Shown here: positions 50,022 to 59,126 of the stretch, in pieces
Position numbering within the stretch: the stretch's first letter is position 1
Layout of the letters: every line of letters starts with the position of its first letter
From: Nocardia brasiliensis ATCC 700358
GTDB taxonomy: Bacteria > Actinomycetota > Actinomycetes > Mycobacteriales > Mycobacteriaceae
DNA length: 64,000 nucleotides
Direction of reading: 5' to 3'
Assembly (NCBI RefSeq): GCF_000250675.2
Contig: NC_018681.1
Location: 2,480,001 to 2,544,000 of the forward strand
Position numbers and translations under genes: made by a program
Notes under the pieces: model-generated
Told to the model about the DNA's origin: nothing
The model's database searches: none
What the model saw: the letters and a program-made list of their open reading frames with translations, nothing else

Positions 50022-50470
50022 ACCGGCAGGGACCGCAGCGAAGTCAGCGTGCTGGCCAGTGCGCGTGCGGCCTGCGCGCCCTTGGTCACGAAATGTTCGG
50101 TGAAATACGTGACGTGCTCGCTGTGCTCGTGGAAGTGATGCGGGGTGAGCACCACGGAGAACACCGGCACGTCGGTGTCCAACTGCACCCGCATCAGCCC
50201 GTCGATCACCGCGGACGCGACGAAATCGTGCCGGTAGATGCCGCCGTCCACGACCAGCGCCGCGGCGACGACCGCCGCGTATTTGCCGGAGCGGGCCAGC
50301 CGCTGGGCGTGCAACGGGATCTCGAACGCGCCGGGCACCTCGAAGACGTCGACGGTGGCGGGGTCGTAGCCGAGCTCGGCGTATTCGGCGGTGAAACCTT
50401 CGTAGGCCTTGCCGACGATCGAGCTGTGCCAGCCGGCGCGGAGGAAAGCGATGGATCCGGTAGTTCCCAT
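50018..50470 (-). CDS. ribH: 6,7-dimethyl-8-ribityllumazine synthase (RibH2 type)
   Basis: A 150-residue lumazine synthase that condenses 5-amino-6-ribitylaminouracil with dihydroxybutanone phosphate in riboflavin synthesis. Motifs are VFEVPGAFEIPLHAQRL, VAAALVVDGGIYRHDFVASAVIDGLMRV and the catalytic His in TPHHFHEHSEHV. The FVASAVIDG core and short form resemble the RibH2 type of Brucella and Mesorhizobium (decameric). It is isolated from any other rib gene here, so it may be a second copy. ATG 50470 is a clear start; the 3' end overlaps the metallopeptidase gene by 4 bp. Confidence 0.9.
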   Translation of the reverse strand: MGTTGSIAFLRAGWHSSIVGKAYEGFTAEYAELGYDPATVDVFEVPGAFEIPLHAQRLARSGKYAAVVAAALVVDGGIYRHDFVASAVIDGLMRVQLDTDVPVFSVVLTPHHFHEHSEHVTYFTEHFVTKGAQAARALASTLTSLRSLPV

Positions 50471-50479
50471 GGCCGGATC

Positions 50480-51400
50480 TTACTTGCCGGTAACGTGCGC
50501 CTCCAGCCAGTCCACTACATTGCCGAGCACCTCGTCCTGCTCGGGTTCGTTGAATATCTCGTGGTAGAGGCCGTCGTAGCGGATCGCGGTGAGGTCTTTC
50601 GAGCCCGCGCCCCGCTCGATCAGGTCCGTGCCGGCGGGCGCGGCGATCGCGTCACCGGTGCCGTGCAGTACCAGCAGCGGCACGGTGAGCCGGCCGAGGC
50701 GCTGCTTCACCAGGGTTGTCGTGTCCAGGATCTCGACCGCGGTGCGGGCGGGCAGGCTGCCGCGATAGACCAGCGGATCGTTGTCGTAGGCGCGGACCAC
50801 CGCCGGATCGCGGCTGATCTGCGACGAATCCAGTTTCAGCACACCGAGATTCGGGGCGAGCCGGGTGAGCAGCGGCGCGACGAGGCGCTGCAGCGGGTTG
50901 CCGAGCGGAATGACCAATGGCGGAGCCGACAGCACGATGCCCGCGACATCGACCGGCGCGCGGGTGGCCAGGTGCAGCACGATGAGACTGCCCATCGAGT
51001 GCCCGATCAGGAAGCGCGGCACGTCCGGGTATTCCCGGCTCGCGATGTCCAGCATCGCCGCCACGTTGTCGGCGGCGCCGTCCATCGAACCGATATTGGC
51101 CTTGCTGCCCGCGGACTTGCCGTGGCCGATGTGGTCGAGCGCGTAGACCGCGAATCCGGCGCCCGCAAAGCGCCTGCCGACGTGGGTGTAGCGGCCGGAA
51201 TGCTCCGCGACGCCGTGCACCAGGACGATCACGCCGCGCGCCGGCGCCTCGGGCAGCCAGGCGCGCCAGGCGATTCCGCTGCCCGTGCCGTCGAACTGCC
51301 CGGTCTCGATGCGGATGCCCGCGTCCTCGCCCTCCGGTTCCGCGGTCACGACCGCGCCTCGCCGGTGCTCGGCTCGGTCCTGCTGCGCTCTCTCATGCAT
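50480..51400 (-). CDS. monoacylglycerol lipase-like alpha/beta hydrolase
   Basis: A 306-residue serine hydrolase of the monoglyceride lipase/lysophospholipase type (like M. tuberculosis Rv0183). VLVHGVAEHSGRYTHVGRRF (oxyanion), GHSMGSLIVL (Ser nucleophile), VLHGTGDAIAAPAG (Asp) and GLYHEIFNEPEQDEVL (His) form the triad. ATG 51400 overlaps the end of the M20 peptidase gene by 8 bp, a coupled arrangement; a GTG at 51349 is also possible. It follows the M20 and CocE genes in the same direction, all hydrolases. Confidence 0.9.
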   Translation of the reverse strand: MHERAQQDRAEHRRGAVVTAEPEGEDAGIRIETGQFDGTGSGIAWRAWLPEAPARGVIVLVHGVAEHSGRYTHVGRRFAGAGFAVYALDHIGHGKSAGSKANIGSMDGAADNVAAMLDIASREYPDVPRFLIGHSMGSLIVLHLATRAPVDVAGIVLSAPPLVIPLGNPLQRLVAPLLTRLAPNLGVLKLDSSQISRDPAVVRAYDNDPLVYRGSLPARTAVEILDTTTLVKQRLGRLTVPLLVLHGTGDAIAAPAGTDLIERGAGSKDLTAIRYDGLYHEIFNEPEQDEVLGNVVDWLEAHVTGK

Positions 51401-52769
51401 CGGCTCCTGATGGGTGCGGGTCGCTGCTCGTCGAGTACGCCAGCTCGGTGATGAGCCGCCGGTTGAACTCGATGAGTCGAGCGTAGTTCACCCGGGAAAG
51501 GCGCTCGTCGGTTCCGTGGATCGAGGCCAGATCGCGTTCTTCCAGCACGATGGGGGCGAAGTTGCAGCGGGTCGCGGCCAGGTCGTGATAGTGCCGGGAG
51601 TCGGTGGCGCCGGGCACGATGCCGGTGGTGATCACCGTGCCGGGGACGATGGCCTGCGCGATCTCGGCGATGAGGTCGAACGCGGCACCCGGGGCGGCGT
51701 TCACCGTCGGCTCCGAGGACACACCTGCCGTTTCGATCCGGACACCGTTGTCGCGCACCACCTTCCGGCAGTGCGCGAGGACCGACGCGACGGTATCGCC
51801 GGGCAGGATGCGGAAATTCACGAACGCCTCGGCGTGCTGGGGGAGCACGTTCGATTTCACGCCGCCCCTGATCACGGTGGGCGCGGTGGTGGTGCGCACC
51901 AGGGCCTCGGTCTGCGGCCGCCCCGCCATCACGCGGGTGACCAGCGGCGCGACCAGATCGGCGAGGCGCAGCAGTTGCCTGCGCGGCGCGGGCATGACCT
52001 TGCGCACCCGGGCGAGCATGTCGGCGGTGACGGGGGTCATCCGCAGCGGCATCGGATGATCCTGGATGCGGCCGACCGCCCGGGCGATCCGCCCGACCGC
52101 CGTCTGCCTACCGGGCATGGACGAGTGCCCGCCCAGTTCGGTGACCGAAAACCGTACCGTCGCATAGCCTTTCTCGCCCACCATGATCGTGGCGACCGGC
52201 GGTTCGATGCGGTCGGCGACGCCGGTGGTGATCATGCCGCCCTCGTCGAGCAGCAGGTTCGCGAACACGCCTTGCGCACGCAGGTGCTGCGCCATGTGCA
52301 TCGCGCCCGTATCGCCGAAGACTTCCTCGTCGTGCCCGAAAGCCAGGAAGATGGTGTGCCGCGGGCGGATTCCGGCCGTGAGGGCGGCCTCTACCGCCTC
52401 CAGAATGGCGAGCAGCCTGCTCTTGTCGTCGATCGCGCCACGGCCCCAGATGAATTCGCCGTCGACGACGCCGGCGAAGGGCGGATGCGTCCAGCGCTGC
52501 GGATCGTCGACCGGCACCACGTCCTGGTGGGCGAGCAGGATCGCCTCGACCTGATCGGGTTCTACCCCCGCCCACCGATAGAGCCTGCTGTGCCCGAACC
52601 GCGTCAACTCGAGTTCGGCGTGCACTCGAGGAAAAGATTGCTCGAGGTGTGCGGAGAGCCGGTCGAACGCCGCGTCGTCGATATCGTCCGGATCGTCGGT
52701 GGACACGGTGACGCAGCGCAATGCGGCGGCAAGGCGCTCGGCGGTGCGATCGTCGACCGGTTCGGTCAT
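51393..52769 (-). CDS. M20 family metallopeptidase
   Basis: A 458-residue dizinc M20 peptidase (carboxypeptidase S/PM20D1-like). Ligands appear as His in LLAHQDVVPVDD, Asp in WGRGAIDDKSRL, the Glu pair in FGHDEEVFGD, Asp/Glu in LLDEGGMI and His in ATDSRHYHDLAATRC. The dimerisation (lid) domain contains RFSVTELGGHSSMPG. Related enzymes cleave or make N-acyl amino acids and dipeptides. ATG 52769 overlaps the stop of the CocE gene by 4 bp, and the lipase gene overlaps its stop, so the three are one transcript. Confidence 0.9.
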   Translation of the reverse strand: MTEPVDDRTAERLAAALRCVTVSTDDPDDIDDAAFDRLSAHLEQSFPRVHAELELTRFGHSRLYRWAGVEPDQVEAILLAHQDVVPVDDPQRWTHPPFAGVVDGEFIWGRGAIDDKSRLLAILEAVEAALTAGIRPRHTIFLAFGHDEEVFGDTGAMHMAQHLRAQGVFANLLLDEGGMITTGVADRIEPPVATIMVGEKGYATVRFSVTELGGHSSMPGRQTAVGRIARAVGRIQDHPMPLRMTPVTADMLARVRKVMPAPRRQLLRLADLVAPLVTRVMAGRPQTEALVRTTTAPTVIRGGVKSNVLPQHAEAFVNFRILPGDTVASVLAHCRKVVRDNGVRIETAGVSSEPTVNAAPGAAFDLIAEIAQAIVPGTVITTGIVPGATDSRHYHDLAATRCNFAPIVLEERDLASIHGTDERLSRVNYARLIEFNRRLITELAYSTSSDPHPSGADA

Positions 52770-54436
52770 CGGTCGCCGCTGCGGTTCGGCAAATTCATGG
52801 ACACCGTTGCATTGTTCAACACGCCGGGCCCCAGCGGGATGGTCTTCTCGTTTCGCCACTTCACGATGCCCTCGGTGAGACCGCCCGGCAGGTCGGCCGT
52901 GCGCGCACCGGTGAGCATCGGCAACTCGACCCGGGCCTTGGTCACCGTGACCGACGCGAGCGCTGGAGTGTGCGACCAGACGTCGTCGACCACGTCGGTG
53001 ACCCGCACGCCGATGCGATGACCCGCCGGGATCGGCCAATCCTGGCCGAGCAGGCGGACTTCCGCGGTGCCGTCGCCGACCGGCGCGATACCGCGGGTGA
53101 TCACGGTGGCCAGGTTGTCCGGAGCGATGTCGTACAGCTCGACCGCGACCGTGGCGGTCGCGGGACCGTCGAGTTGCAGTGTCGCGGTCGGGATTCCGGA
53201 CAGGTGCTGGGCCTGGGTCAACGGCTCGGAGACCGACCAGAGTTCGCGGTCGGGCCCGGGCACCAGGCCGCGGTCGGTGTAGCTGCCCGGGCGCAGCTCC
53301 ACCGGCACGCGCGCGGCATCGGCCGGCGGCCAGGCGGTTTCGGCGCGCCAGCGACCGTCGAACTGCCCGACCGTGATCCGCGGACCGGGAATCTCGACAT
53401 CGCGGCCCGCCACATGCTTGTCGAAGAATGCGAGCAGTTCGGTGTCGAAATGCGGTGTGCCGCATTTCTCGTGACAGGTGCGGTGACCCCATTGCCCGAA
53501 CCAGGCGCGGTGCGCGCCGGGGCCGAGGCCGTTCCACAGATCGAAAACGCGATAGGCGCGGGTGTTGTAGTCGACGAAACCCTGGCCGAGGAACAACGGA
53601 ATGGTGTTGCCGCGCAATGGCACGACCAGATCGCGGTCGCGCCAGAATGCGGAATCGCCGTCGTGGTTGCCGGTCTCGGCGAGATATTGCTGATAGCACT
53701 GCATCGGCAATTGCGCGGCGGCGGCCTGATATTCGGGCGAATCTTCCGGGCGGCCCGGCGTCGACGCGATCAGCAGATGTTCCAGACCGGCGAAATCGGC
53801 TGGGCGCACGCCGCTCTCGGTGACCGGCTTGCCGGAGAACTTCCACGACACACCCTGCATGTACAGGTACGAGTACGGATCGACCACCGGTTCGAAGGAG
53901 GCGACGGCGGCGAGTCCCTTCGGCTTCGTCGCCAGACCCATCAAGCCGGTCCAGCCCTCGTACGAGGTGCCGAACATGCCGACCTTGCCGGTAGACCACG
54001 GCTGGTTCGCCGACCACTCCACCGCGGTCGCGACATCCGAGCGTTCACCGGGACCGCCGAAGTCGGGGCAGCCCGACGAGCCGCCGAACCCGCGCAGGTC
54101 GACGATCACGTAGGTGTAGCCGGCGCGCAGGAACATGTCCGCCTGCAGGTTCTCGGTGGACGGCCCGCCGGTCAACCGCGGTTCGCTCAGATACGCCAGG
54201 TGCGCGCGGTAGGGGCTCACGGTGAGGATGACCGGCGTGCGGACATCGTCGGCGAGACCGTCCGGCCGCAGGATGTCCGCGTGCAGGCGAGTGCCGTCGG
54301 GGGCGTCGATGAACGCTTGCTTCCACTGGAACGGCACGCCCAACGGCTCCGCCGCGGCGGTCACCGGAATGGCCGGGGCCAGCAGAAGCAGCAGCCCGCA
54401 CAGGGCACGCAGCAGCACACGTCGTTCGCTCACCAT
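52766..54436 (-). CDS. secreted CocE/NonD-type hydrolase
   Basis: A 556-residue CocE/NonD serine hydrolase with an N-terminal signal (RRVLLRALCGLLLLLAPAIP, cleavage near TAAAEP). The X-Pro dipeptidyl-peptidase (S15) fold is shown by VILTVSPYRAHLAYL, DLRGFGGSSGCPDFGG, the nucleophile elbow MFGTSYEGWTGLM (Ser), GQGFVDYNTRAYRV (Asp) and GHRTCHEKCGTPHFD (His). A C-terminal beta-sandwich follows (about 360-556). Likely acts outside the cell on ester or amide substrates. First gene of the CocE-M20-lipase run. Confidence 0.9.
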   Translation of the reverse strand: MVSERRVLLRALCGLLLLLAPAIPVTAAAEPLGVPFQWKQAFIDAPDGTRLHADILRPDGLADDVRTPVILTVSPYRAHLAYLSEPRLTGGPSTENLQADMFLRAGYTYVIVDLRGFGGSSGCPDFGGPGERSDVATAVEWSANQPWSTGKVGMFGTSYEGWTGLMGLATKPKGLAAVASFEPVVDPYSYLYMQGVSWKFSGKPVTESGVRPADFAGLEHLLIASTPGRPEDSPEYQAAAAQLPMQCYQQYLAETGNHDGDSAFWRDRDLVVPLRGNTIPLFLGQGFVDYNTRAYRVFDLWNGLGPGAHRAWFGQWGHRTCHEKCGTPHFDTELLAFFDKHVAGRDVEIPGPRITVGQFDGRWRAETAWPPADAARVPVELRPGSYTDRGLVPGPDRELWSVSEPLTQAQHLSGIPTATLQLDGPATATVAVELYDIAPDNLATVITRGIAPVGDGTAEVRLLGQDWPIPAGHRIGVRVTDVVDDVWSHTPALASVTVTKARVELPMLTGARTADLPGGLTEGIVKWRNEKTIPLGPGVLNNATVSMNLPNRSGDR

Positions 54437-54583
54437 AGGACTATCGAGTGTGCCCGGACGACCGTCCAGACCCCGGAACCGGGGTAGCGGATCAGCGGAT
54501 CGCCGGACGAATCTCGCCGGTCGTCGCCGACTCGCCGGGCCGACGCCACCCGATGTTCACTGCGACCCGCCAGCATTGGCGTT

Positions 54584-55513
54584 ATGGCGGACGGCGTCGA
54601 AGCGGTGGGTGCGGCGCCGATCGATGCGGCCGCAGTGGGGACGATCACGCTCGCGCTGGTGGCCGCGCTGCTGTTCGCCGTGTCGGCAGCGCTGCAGCAG
54701 GGCGCCGCGCGCGAAGCCGCGACCGCGGATCCGCAGGGACGGTTCCTGGTGATCGCCGGTATCGCCCGGCGATTGCTCACCGATCGGCGCTGGCTGGCCG
54801 GGCAGGGCGCGAACGTGGCGGGGTTCGTCGTGCACGCGGTGGCGCTGCGGCTCGGGGCGATCGCGGTGGTGCAGTCCCTGCTGGTGGTACAACTGCTGTT
54901 CGCCTTGCCGTTCGCGGCGGCGCGGCGCAGGCGGCCGCTGCTGCGGCGGGACTGGGCCGGGACGGTTTTCGTGTGCGCCGGGCTGATCCTGCTGGTCGGG
55001 CAGAGCGCGGCCGGCCACACCGAGTTGCGGCCCGGCCTGTTGCCCATGGCCGGTGCCGGAGTGTTCCTGGTGATCGTCACGCTGATCGCGCTCTCCCGCC
55101 TGACCCGCGCCACCCAGGTGCGTTCGGCGCTGGTCGCCGTCGCGGCGGGGTGCTGTTTCGCCACCACGGCCGTCTTGGTGGTCATCGCCACCACCGCACT
55201 TCCGGACCTGAGCTGGGCTCTGCTCGGCATCCCGATCTCCACCGGTCTGGGCGGACTGCTGACGCAGGAGGCCTACGCGCGCGGCTCGCTGCCTACCGCG
55301 CTCACCGCGATGACCATCACCGACCCGGTCCTGAGCTATACCGCGGGCGTCACCCTGTTCGCCGCCGTCCACCCTCAGGCGGTGCCCCTGCTGCTCGCGG
55401 CCGTGCTGGTGATCACCGGCATCACCCTGCTCGCGAATTCGCCCACCCTGCACGACGAACGAGACCGAGTTGCCGAGGGGTCGGCGAAACAGGCGGTGCC
55501 GGAGAGCGTTTGA
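54584..55513 (+). CDS. DMT superfamily (EamA-like) transporter
   Basis: A 309-residue membrane protein with about nine or ten helices and an internal repeat typical of drug/metabolite transporters (EamA). It starts MADGVEAVGAAPIDAAAVGT; helices span, among others, about 22-40, 75-95, 125-143, 150-170, 190-212, 220-245 and 260-285. The substrate is unknown. ATG 54584 is 147 bp from the divergent CocE gene. A short C-terminal charged tail follows the last helix. Confidence 0.8.
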   Translation: MADGVEAVGAAPIDAAAVGTITLALVAALLFAVSAALQQGAAREAATADPQGRFLVIAGIARRLLTDRRWLAGQGANVAGFVVHAVALRLGAIAVVQSLLVVQLLFALPFAAARRRRPLLRRDWAGTVFVCAGLILLVGQSAAGHTELRPGLLPMAGAGVFLVIVTLIALSRLTRATQVRSALVAVAAGCCFATTAVLVVIATTALPDLSWALLGIPISTGLGGLLTQEAYARGSLPTALTAMTITDPVLSYTAGVTLFAAVHPQAVPLLLAAVLVITGITLLANSPTLHDERDRVAEGSAKQAVPESV

Positions 55514-55570
55514 GCGTGCTGGCGCGAGCCTCCTTGTGACGGGGCGCGAACGACGAGTGCGGCTGTGGGA

Positions 55571-56671
55571 TCAGGCGGCTTCGTAATCGGCGTAGAGGGC
55601 GAGCATGCCGGCGACCGTGGCGGACCAGGGGAAGCGTTCCGCGGCACGGCGGGCGGCGCGGCGGCGTTGCGGAGCGGGGACCGTCAGCAGGGCCCGCACG
55701 CCTGCCGCGAGGCCGTGCGGGGAGCCGTCGGACACGATGCCGGAACCGACGGCGTCCACGAGTTCACCCGCGGCGCCTTCGTCGGGCACCACCACGGGAG
55801 TGCCGCAGGCCAGTGACTCCAGCACGGCGAGCCCGAAAGTCTCGGCGGGGGAGGGGAATATCGCGATGTCGGCGTCCGCGACCAGGCTTGCCATCGCGAC
55901 GCGATCGGTGAGGTGACCGTGGAAGATCACCGGCAGCCCGGCGGCCAGGCGTTCCAGCCGGTGCCGGAGCGGGCCGTCACCGAGCACGGCCAGTTCGCAG
56001 CGCAACCCCGAATCGACCAGCACGCGTACCGCTTCGATGGCGCGTTCGGCGCACTTCTCCTTGGACAGCCTGCTCACCAGCACCAGGCGCACCGATTCAC
56101 CGGTTGCGCAGGATGTTTCGGCCGCGGGGCGAAAGGTGGTCAGGTCGACGCCGAGTGGGACGCGCCGCACGTTGGTGGCGCCGATGCGAGCGAACTCCGC
56201 CGTCGCGAAACTCGAAGTGACCACCACCTTTTCGGCACGCACACAGAGGCGGCGATTGGCCAGGTCGGCCGCCGTAGCCAGGGGGAACCCGGGTGGGACG
56301 CGGGTGCGCAGAATGGCGTCGATGCGTTCATGCGAGAACAACACCAGCGGCACCCCGGCACCGCGCGCCCACGGCGCCAGCCACCGCACGCTCAACTTGT
56401 CACTGCATTCGAGCACGTCGGGGCGCAACAGGTCGAGAATCGGGCGGGTCCGGCGTGCGGTCAGCACGTGGTAGCCGCCTGCGCCGAACTTCGGGCTGCG
56501 CACCGTGATTCGCCGCCCCGACGTCGTCGCCTCGTCCCCGTCGGCCGGGCCCGGCACCACGAGCACCCGCTCGTGCCCGGTCGCCAGATAGCCCCGCCCG
56601 ATCTCGTCCAAGCAGGTCCGCAAACCGCCCGAGGCCGGCGTGTAGAAGTTCGCGATCTGCACGATGCGCAT
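55571..56671 (-). CDS. GT4 family glycosyltransferase
   Basis: A 366-residue retaining glycosyltransferase of the GT-B (GT4) type. The N-terminal acceptor domain starts MRIVQIANFYTPASGGLRTC and has the HVLTARRTRPILDLLRPDV region. The C-terminal donor domain has VLVSRLSKEKCAERAIEAVR, GDGPLRHRLERL, HGHLTDRVAMASLVADADIA and the EX7E-type PSPAETFGLAVLESLACGTPVV. Nearest known roles are phosphatidylinositol or phenolic-lipid mannosyl/glucosyltransferases (PimB/Rv2188c type), a plausible but unproven envelope function. ATG 56671 overlaps the stop of the deacetylase-like gene by one base. Confidence 0.9.
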   Translation of the reverse strand: MRIVQIANFYTPASGGLRTCLDEIGRGYLATGHERVLVVPGPADGDEATTSGRRITVRSPKFGAGGYHVLTARRTRPILDLLRPDVLECSDKLSVRWLAPWARGAGVPLVLFSHERIDAILRTRVPPGFPLATAADLANRRLCVRAEKVVVTSSFATAEFARIGATNVRRVPLGVDLTTFRPAAETSCATGESVRLVLVSRLSKEKCAERAIEAVRVLVDSGLRCELAVLGDGPLRHRLERLAAGLPVIFHGHLTDRVAMASLVADADIAIFPSPAETFGLAVLESLACGTPVVVPDEGAAGELVDAVGSGIVSDGSPHGLAAGVRALLTVPAPQRRRAARRAAERFPWSATVAGMLALYADYEAA

Positions 56672-57411
56672 CAGGAGGCCGCCGCTTCGATCAGTGCGGC
56701 GTAGGTGGTGGGGCGCGCGCCCGCGGTGAGGGCGGCGTCGATGGCGCGCAGCGTGGCCGCGCGCAGGCCGGGATGATGCAGGTCGTCGGGGTGCAGGGCG
56801 AGGCGGACGAGCCCGCCGTTGCGCGCGTTGCGCTGGGCGAAGGTCTGCAGCATGGCGGCGCCGAAGCGTTCGGACCAGCCGCCGCCGGGCCGGTGCGAGA
56901 GGGCGAAGCCACGCTGGCGACGGCCGGTGCGCAGGTCCTTCGCGCCGAAGTGATCGGTGGTGTGCGTGAAACCCGCCGCGCGCAAAGCCTGTTCGGCGGC
57001 GGGTGAGGCCAGCCACCCGGGCGGGGTGAAACCCGTTGTGGACAGCCCGGATTCGGCCATCACCGCGAGGGCGTCGCGGAGCTTGGCGGCCGCCTGGCTT
57101 TGGTCGAGCGCGGCGAACTCGGCCGCGCCGCGGGCCACCGCACGCCCTAGCGTCCGGCGCGGCCACCCGCCCTCGGGTCCGGCGCGATGCGACCACCCGT
57201 GCACCATGATCTCGTCCCCCCGTGCCCGGCGTTCCCGCAGGAAGCCCGCATACTCCGGCTGCCGCGCCAGCGACGCGCCCCGCCACGGCCCGGGTATCAC
57301 CAGCAGCGATACCGGGATCCCGAACCCGTCGGCATCCGCGCACCAACGCGCCGTCTCCGCCGCACTCGCGGGTGCGACGTCATGGACGCTCACCACCAAC
57401 CGCGCACACAC
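56671..57411 (-). CDS. DUF2334-type polysaccharide-deacetylase-like protein
   Basis: A protein of about 246 residues with the DUF2334 layout (NodB-related fold). VVSVHDVAPASAAETARWCA, VIPGPWRGASLARQPEY, MVHGWSHRAGPEGGW, STTGFTPPGWLASPAAEQAL and LALHPDDLHH carry the family Asp and His residues. Members are predicted to deacetylate cell-wall polysaccharides. It is coupled to the GT4 gene (1-bp overlap), so the pair probably modifies a glycan or glycolipid. The GTG start at 57411 is tentative: the open frame continues upstream, but the domain begins here. Confidence 0.8.
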   Translation of the reverse strand: MCARLVVSVHDVAPASAAETARWCADADGFGIPVSLLVIPGPWRGASLARQPEYAGFLRERRARGDEIMVHGWSHRAGPEGGWPRRTLGRAVARGAAEFAALDQSQAAAKLRDALAVMAESGLSTTGFTPPGWLASPAAEQALRAAGFTHTTDHFGAKDLRTGRRQRGFALSHRPGGGWSERFGAAMLQTFAQRNARNGGLVRLALHPDDLHHPGLRAATLRAIDAALTAGARPTTYAALIEAAAS

Positions 57412-57644
57412 GCACCGCAAGCTAACACCGGCCGGTTGCCACCAGCTGAACAGCAGCGTGCCGCTGCCCGACGAATCGGCACCTCGCCCGATTCCGGATA
57501 ACTCGGCGGTCTGTTCGCGCCCGGTGAACGGGTCATTCGGTTTGGCTATGGTGCGGGTGAAGTGTCCGGGGTCGCAAGACAATTCGCCTGGTGTCTCAGG
57601 CAGGTCGGCGTATGATCGGGCCAGTGCGAGCGCCCGGGGGAAGA

Positions 57645-58094
57645 ATGAACGAGCCGGTGACCGCGGACTGGGAACAGTTCGTTCAAGCGCTGGCGCAATG
57701 TCTGTCCGAACTTCCCTCCCGGGCCACGTTGATCATCGCCGCACCGGGAAATCGGTACGTGCAGTTCATGCAATACGACATCAAATTGTCGGCGGAGCTT
57801 GCCGGTAACCACTATCTGGCGCAACCCATTCCGGATGCCGCCGCGGCGGAATTACGGGAACTCGGCTGGAACGAGCCGATGCTGCGGCGCGAAGTCGACA
57901 ATTGGACCAAGACCATGTTCTGGCCTATTTCGCCGGGCAATCTGGTCGAGTTCGCGCGGTCGGTCGCCATCGGGTTCCGCGACGCGCTCGGCGTGGCGAC
58001 CCCGGTGGAGTTGCGGGCCATGGGGTGGACCGAGGCCTCCGGTGATCTGGATCTCACCGTGCTGGGGTCGATGGCTCGGCGCGGCTGGAACTGA
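57645..58094 (+). CDS. TY-Chap/YbjN-like chaperone-fold protein
   Basis: A 149-residue soluble alpha/beta protein starting MNEPVTADWEQFVQALAQCL. The layout and motifs (ATLIIAAPGNRYVQFMQYDI, YLAQPIPDAAAAELRELGW, WPISPGNLVEFARSVAIGF) resemble the TY-Chap domain related to type III secretion chaperones and YbjN, common in actinobacteria in several copies. The function of these proteins is unknown; they are proposed to bind peptides. ATG 57645 lies after CGGGGGAAG. Family assignment moderate. Confidence 0.7.
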   Translation: MNEPVTADWEQFVQALAQCLSELPSRATLIIAAPGNRYVQFMQYDIKLSAELAGNHYLAQPIPDAAAAELRELGWNEPMLRREVDNWTKTMFWPISPGNLVEFARSVAIGFRDALGVATPVELRAMGWTEASGDLDLTVLGSMARRGWN

Positions 58095-58271
58095 CCCGGC
58101 CCTCGCGGGACCGCCGTCGGCGGCGCATCCCGGCACCGGCCCCGGCCGGTAACAAAAGGCTCGCCTCGGCTGCGCGGTCGATGGGTGATCCGGCAGCCCG
58201 CCGCACCGGGAATCGACGGCCCGGGACAGGCGTGGCGAAATCGGCGCGACGTGGGCACTATCCTGAGTGAC

Positions 58272-59006
58272 ATGGCAGCAGGTAAGCCCACCAAGGAAGC
58301 GAAGGCCGCGGCGAAAGCGGCCCGCAAGCAGCAGTCGAAAGAGCGCAGGCAGCAGCTCTGGCAGGCGTTCCAGATGCAGCGCAAGGAAGACAAGCTGCTG
58401 CTGCCGCTGATGATCGGCGCCCTGCTCGGCATCACCGCGATCTTCCTGGTGATCGGCCTGATCTTCGGGCTGACCTGGCTGCTCGTCCCGTTCGGCGTGG
58501 TGCTGGGCGCGCTGGCCGCGTTCATCATCTTCGGCCGTCGGGTGCAGAAGAGCGTGTACGGCAAGGCGGAGGGGCAGGCGGGCGCCGCGGCCTGGGTGCT
58601 GGACAACCTGCAGGGCAAGTGGCGGGTGACCAACGGCATCGCCGCGACCACCCAGCTCGACGCGGTGCACCGGGTGATCGGCCTGCCCGGCGTGGTGCTG
58701 GTCGCCGAGGGCTCCCCGCAGCGGGTGAAATCGCTGTTGGCGCAGGAGAAGAAGCGCACCGCCCGGCTCATCGGCGACACCCCGATCTACGACGTCGTCA
58801 TCGGCAACGACGAGGGACAGGTGCCGCTCAAGGAGTTGCAGCGTTACCTGACCAAGCTGCCCCGCAACATCGACACCAAGCGGATGGACCTGATCGAGGG
58901 ACGCCTCTCCGCGCTCAGCTCCCGCACCGGGCCGGCCATGCCGAAGGGCCCGATGCCCGCCGGCGCCAAGATGCGTGGCGTGCAGCGCACCATCCGCAGG
59001 CGCTGA
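58272..59006 (+). CDS. DUF4191 integral membrane protein (Rv2219 type)
   Basis: A 244-residue protein. A Lys/Arg/Ala-rich cytoplasmic N-terminus (MAAGKPTKEAKAAAKAARKQ...), two transmembrane helices (about 43-62 and 69-88), and a cytoplasmic domain with WVLDNLQGKWRVTNGIAATTQLDAVHRVIG. Homologue of M. tuberculosis Rv2219, the usual neighbour of the RDD protein and glnA. Function unknown. ATG 58272 gives the natural start; the stop is followed at once by a strong hairpin. Confidence 0.9.
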   Translation: MAAGKPTKEAKAAAKAARKQQSKERRQQLWQAFQMQRKEDKLLLPLMIGALLGITAIFLVIGLIFGLTWLLVPFGVVLGALAAFIIFGRRVQKSVYGKAEGQAGAAAWVLDNLQGKWRVTNGIAATTQLDAVHRVIGLPGVVLVAEGSPQRVKSLLAQEKKRTARLIGDTPIYDVVIGNDEGQVPLKELQRYLTKLPRNIDTKRMDLIEGRLSALSSRTGPAMPKGPMPAGAKMRGVQRTIRRR

Positions 59007-59011
59007 ACTCG

Positions 59012-59059
59012 AACACCGCGGGCCCGTACCTCCGTCGAGGGGTGCGGGCCTGCGGTGTT
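59012..59059 (+). terminator. terminator hairpin after the DUF4191 gene
   Basis: Arms AACACCGC-G-GGCCCG and CGGGCC-T-GCGGTGTT pair over about 17 bases with one mismatch, beginning 6 bp past the stop. The next convergent gene (RDD) stops 68 bp further on, so transcripts from both sides could end here. Confidence 0.65.
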
Positions 59060-59061
59060 TC

Positions 59062-59120
59062 AAGATCAAGGGGAAGTGGTGGCGGCGGGCTCTCGGGCGA
59101 TGCCGCCACCAGTTCCCCCT
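59062..59120. repeat. dispersed inverted repeat, GATCAAGGGGAA type (copy 2)
   Basis: Left arm AAGATCAAGGGGAAGTGGTG-GCGGC (59062-59086) pairs with GCCGCCACCAGTTCCCCCT (59102-59120) over 18 bp with one or two mismatches, leaving a 15-base loop. The arm is shared with the element at 10752-10816 (AAGATCAxGGGGAACTG). Lies in the 120-bp gap between convergent genes. Confidence 0.6.
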
Positions 59121-59126
59121 CGGCGC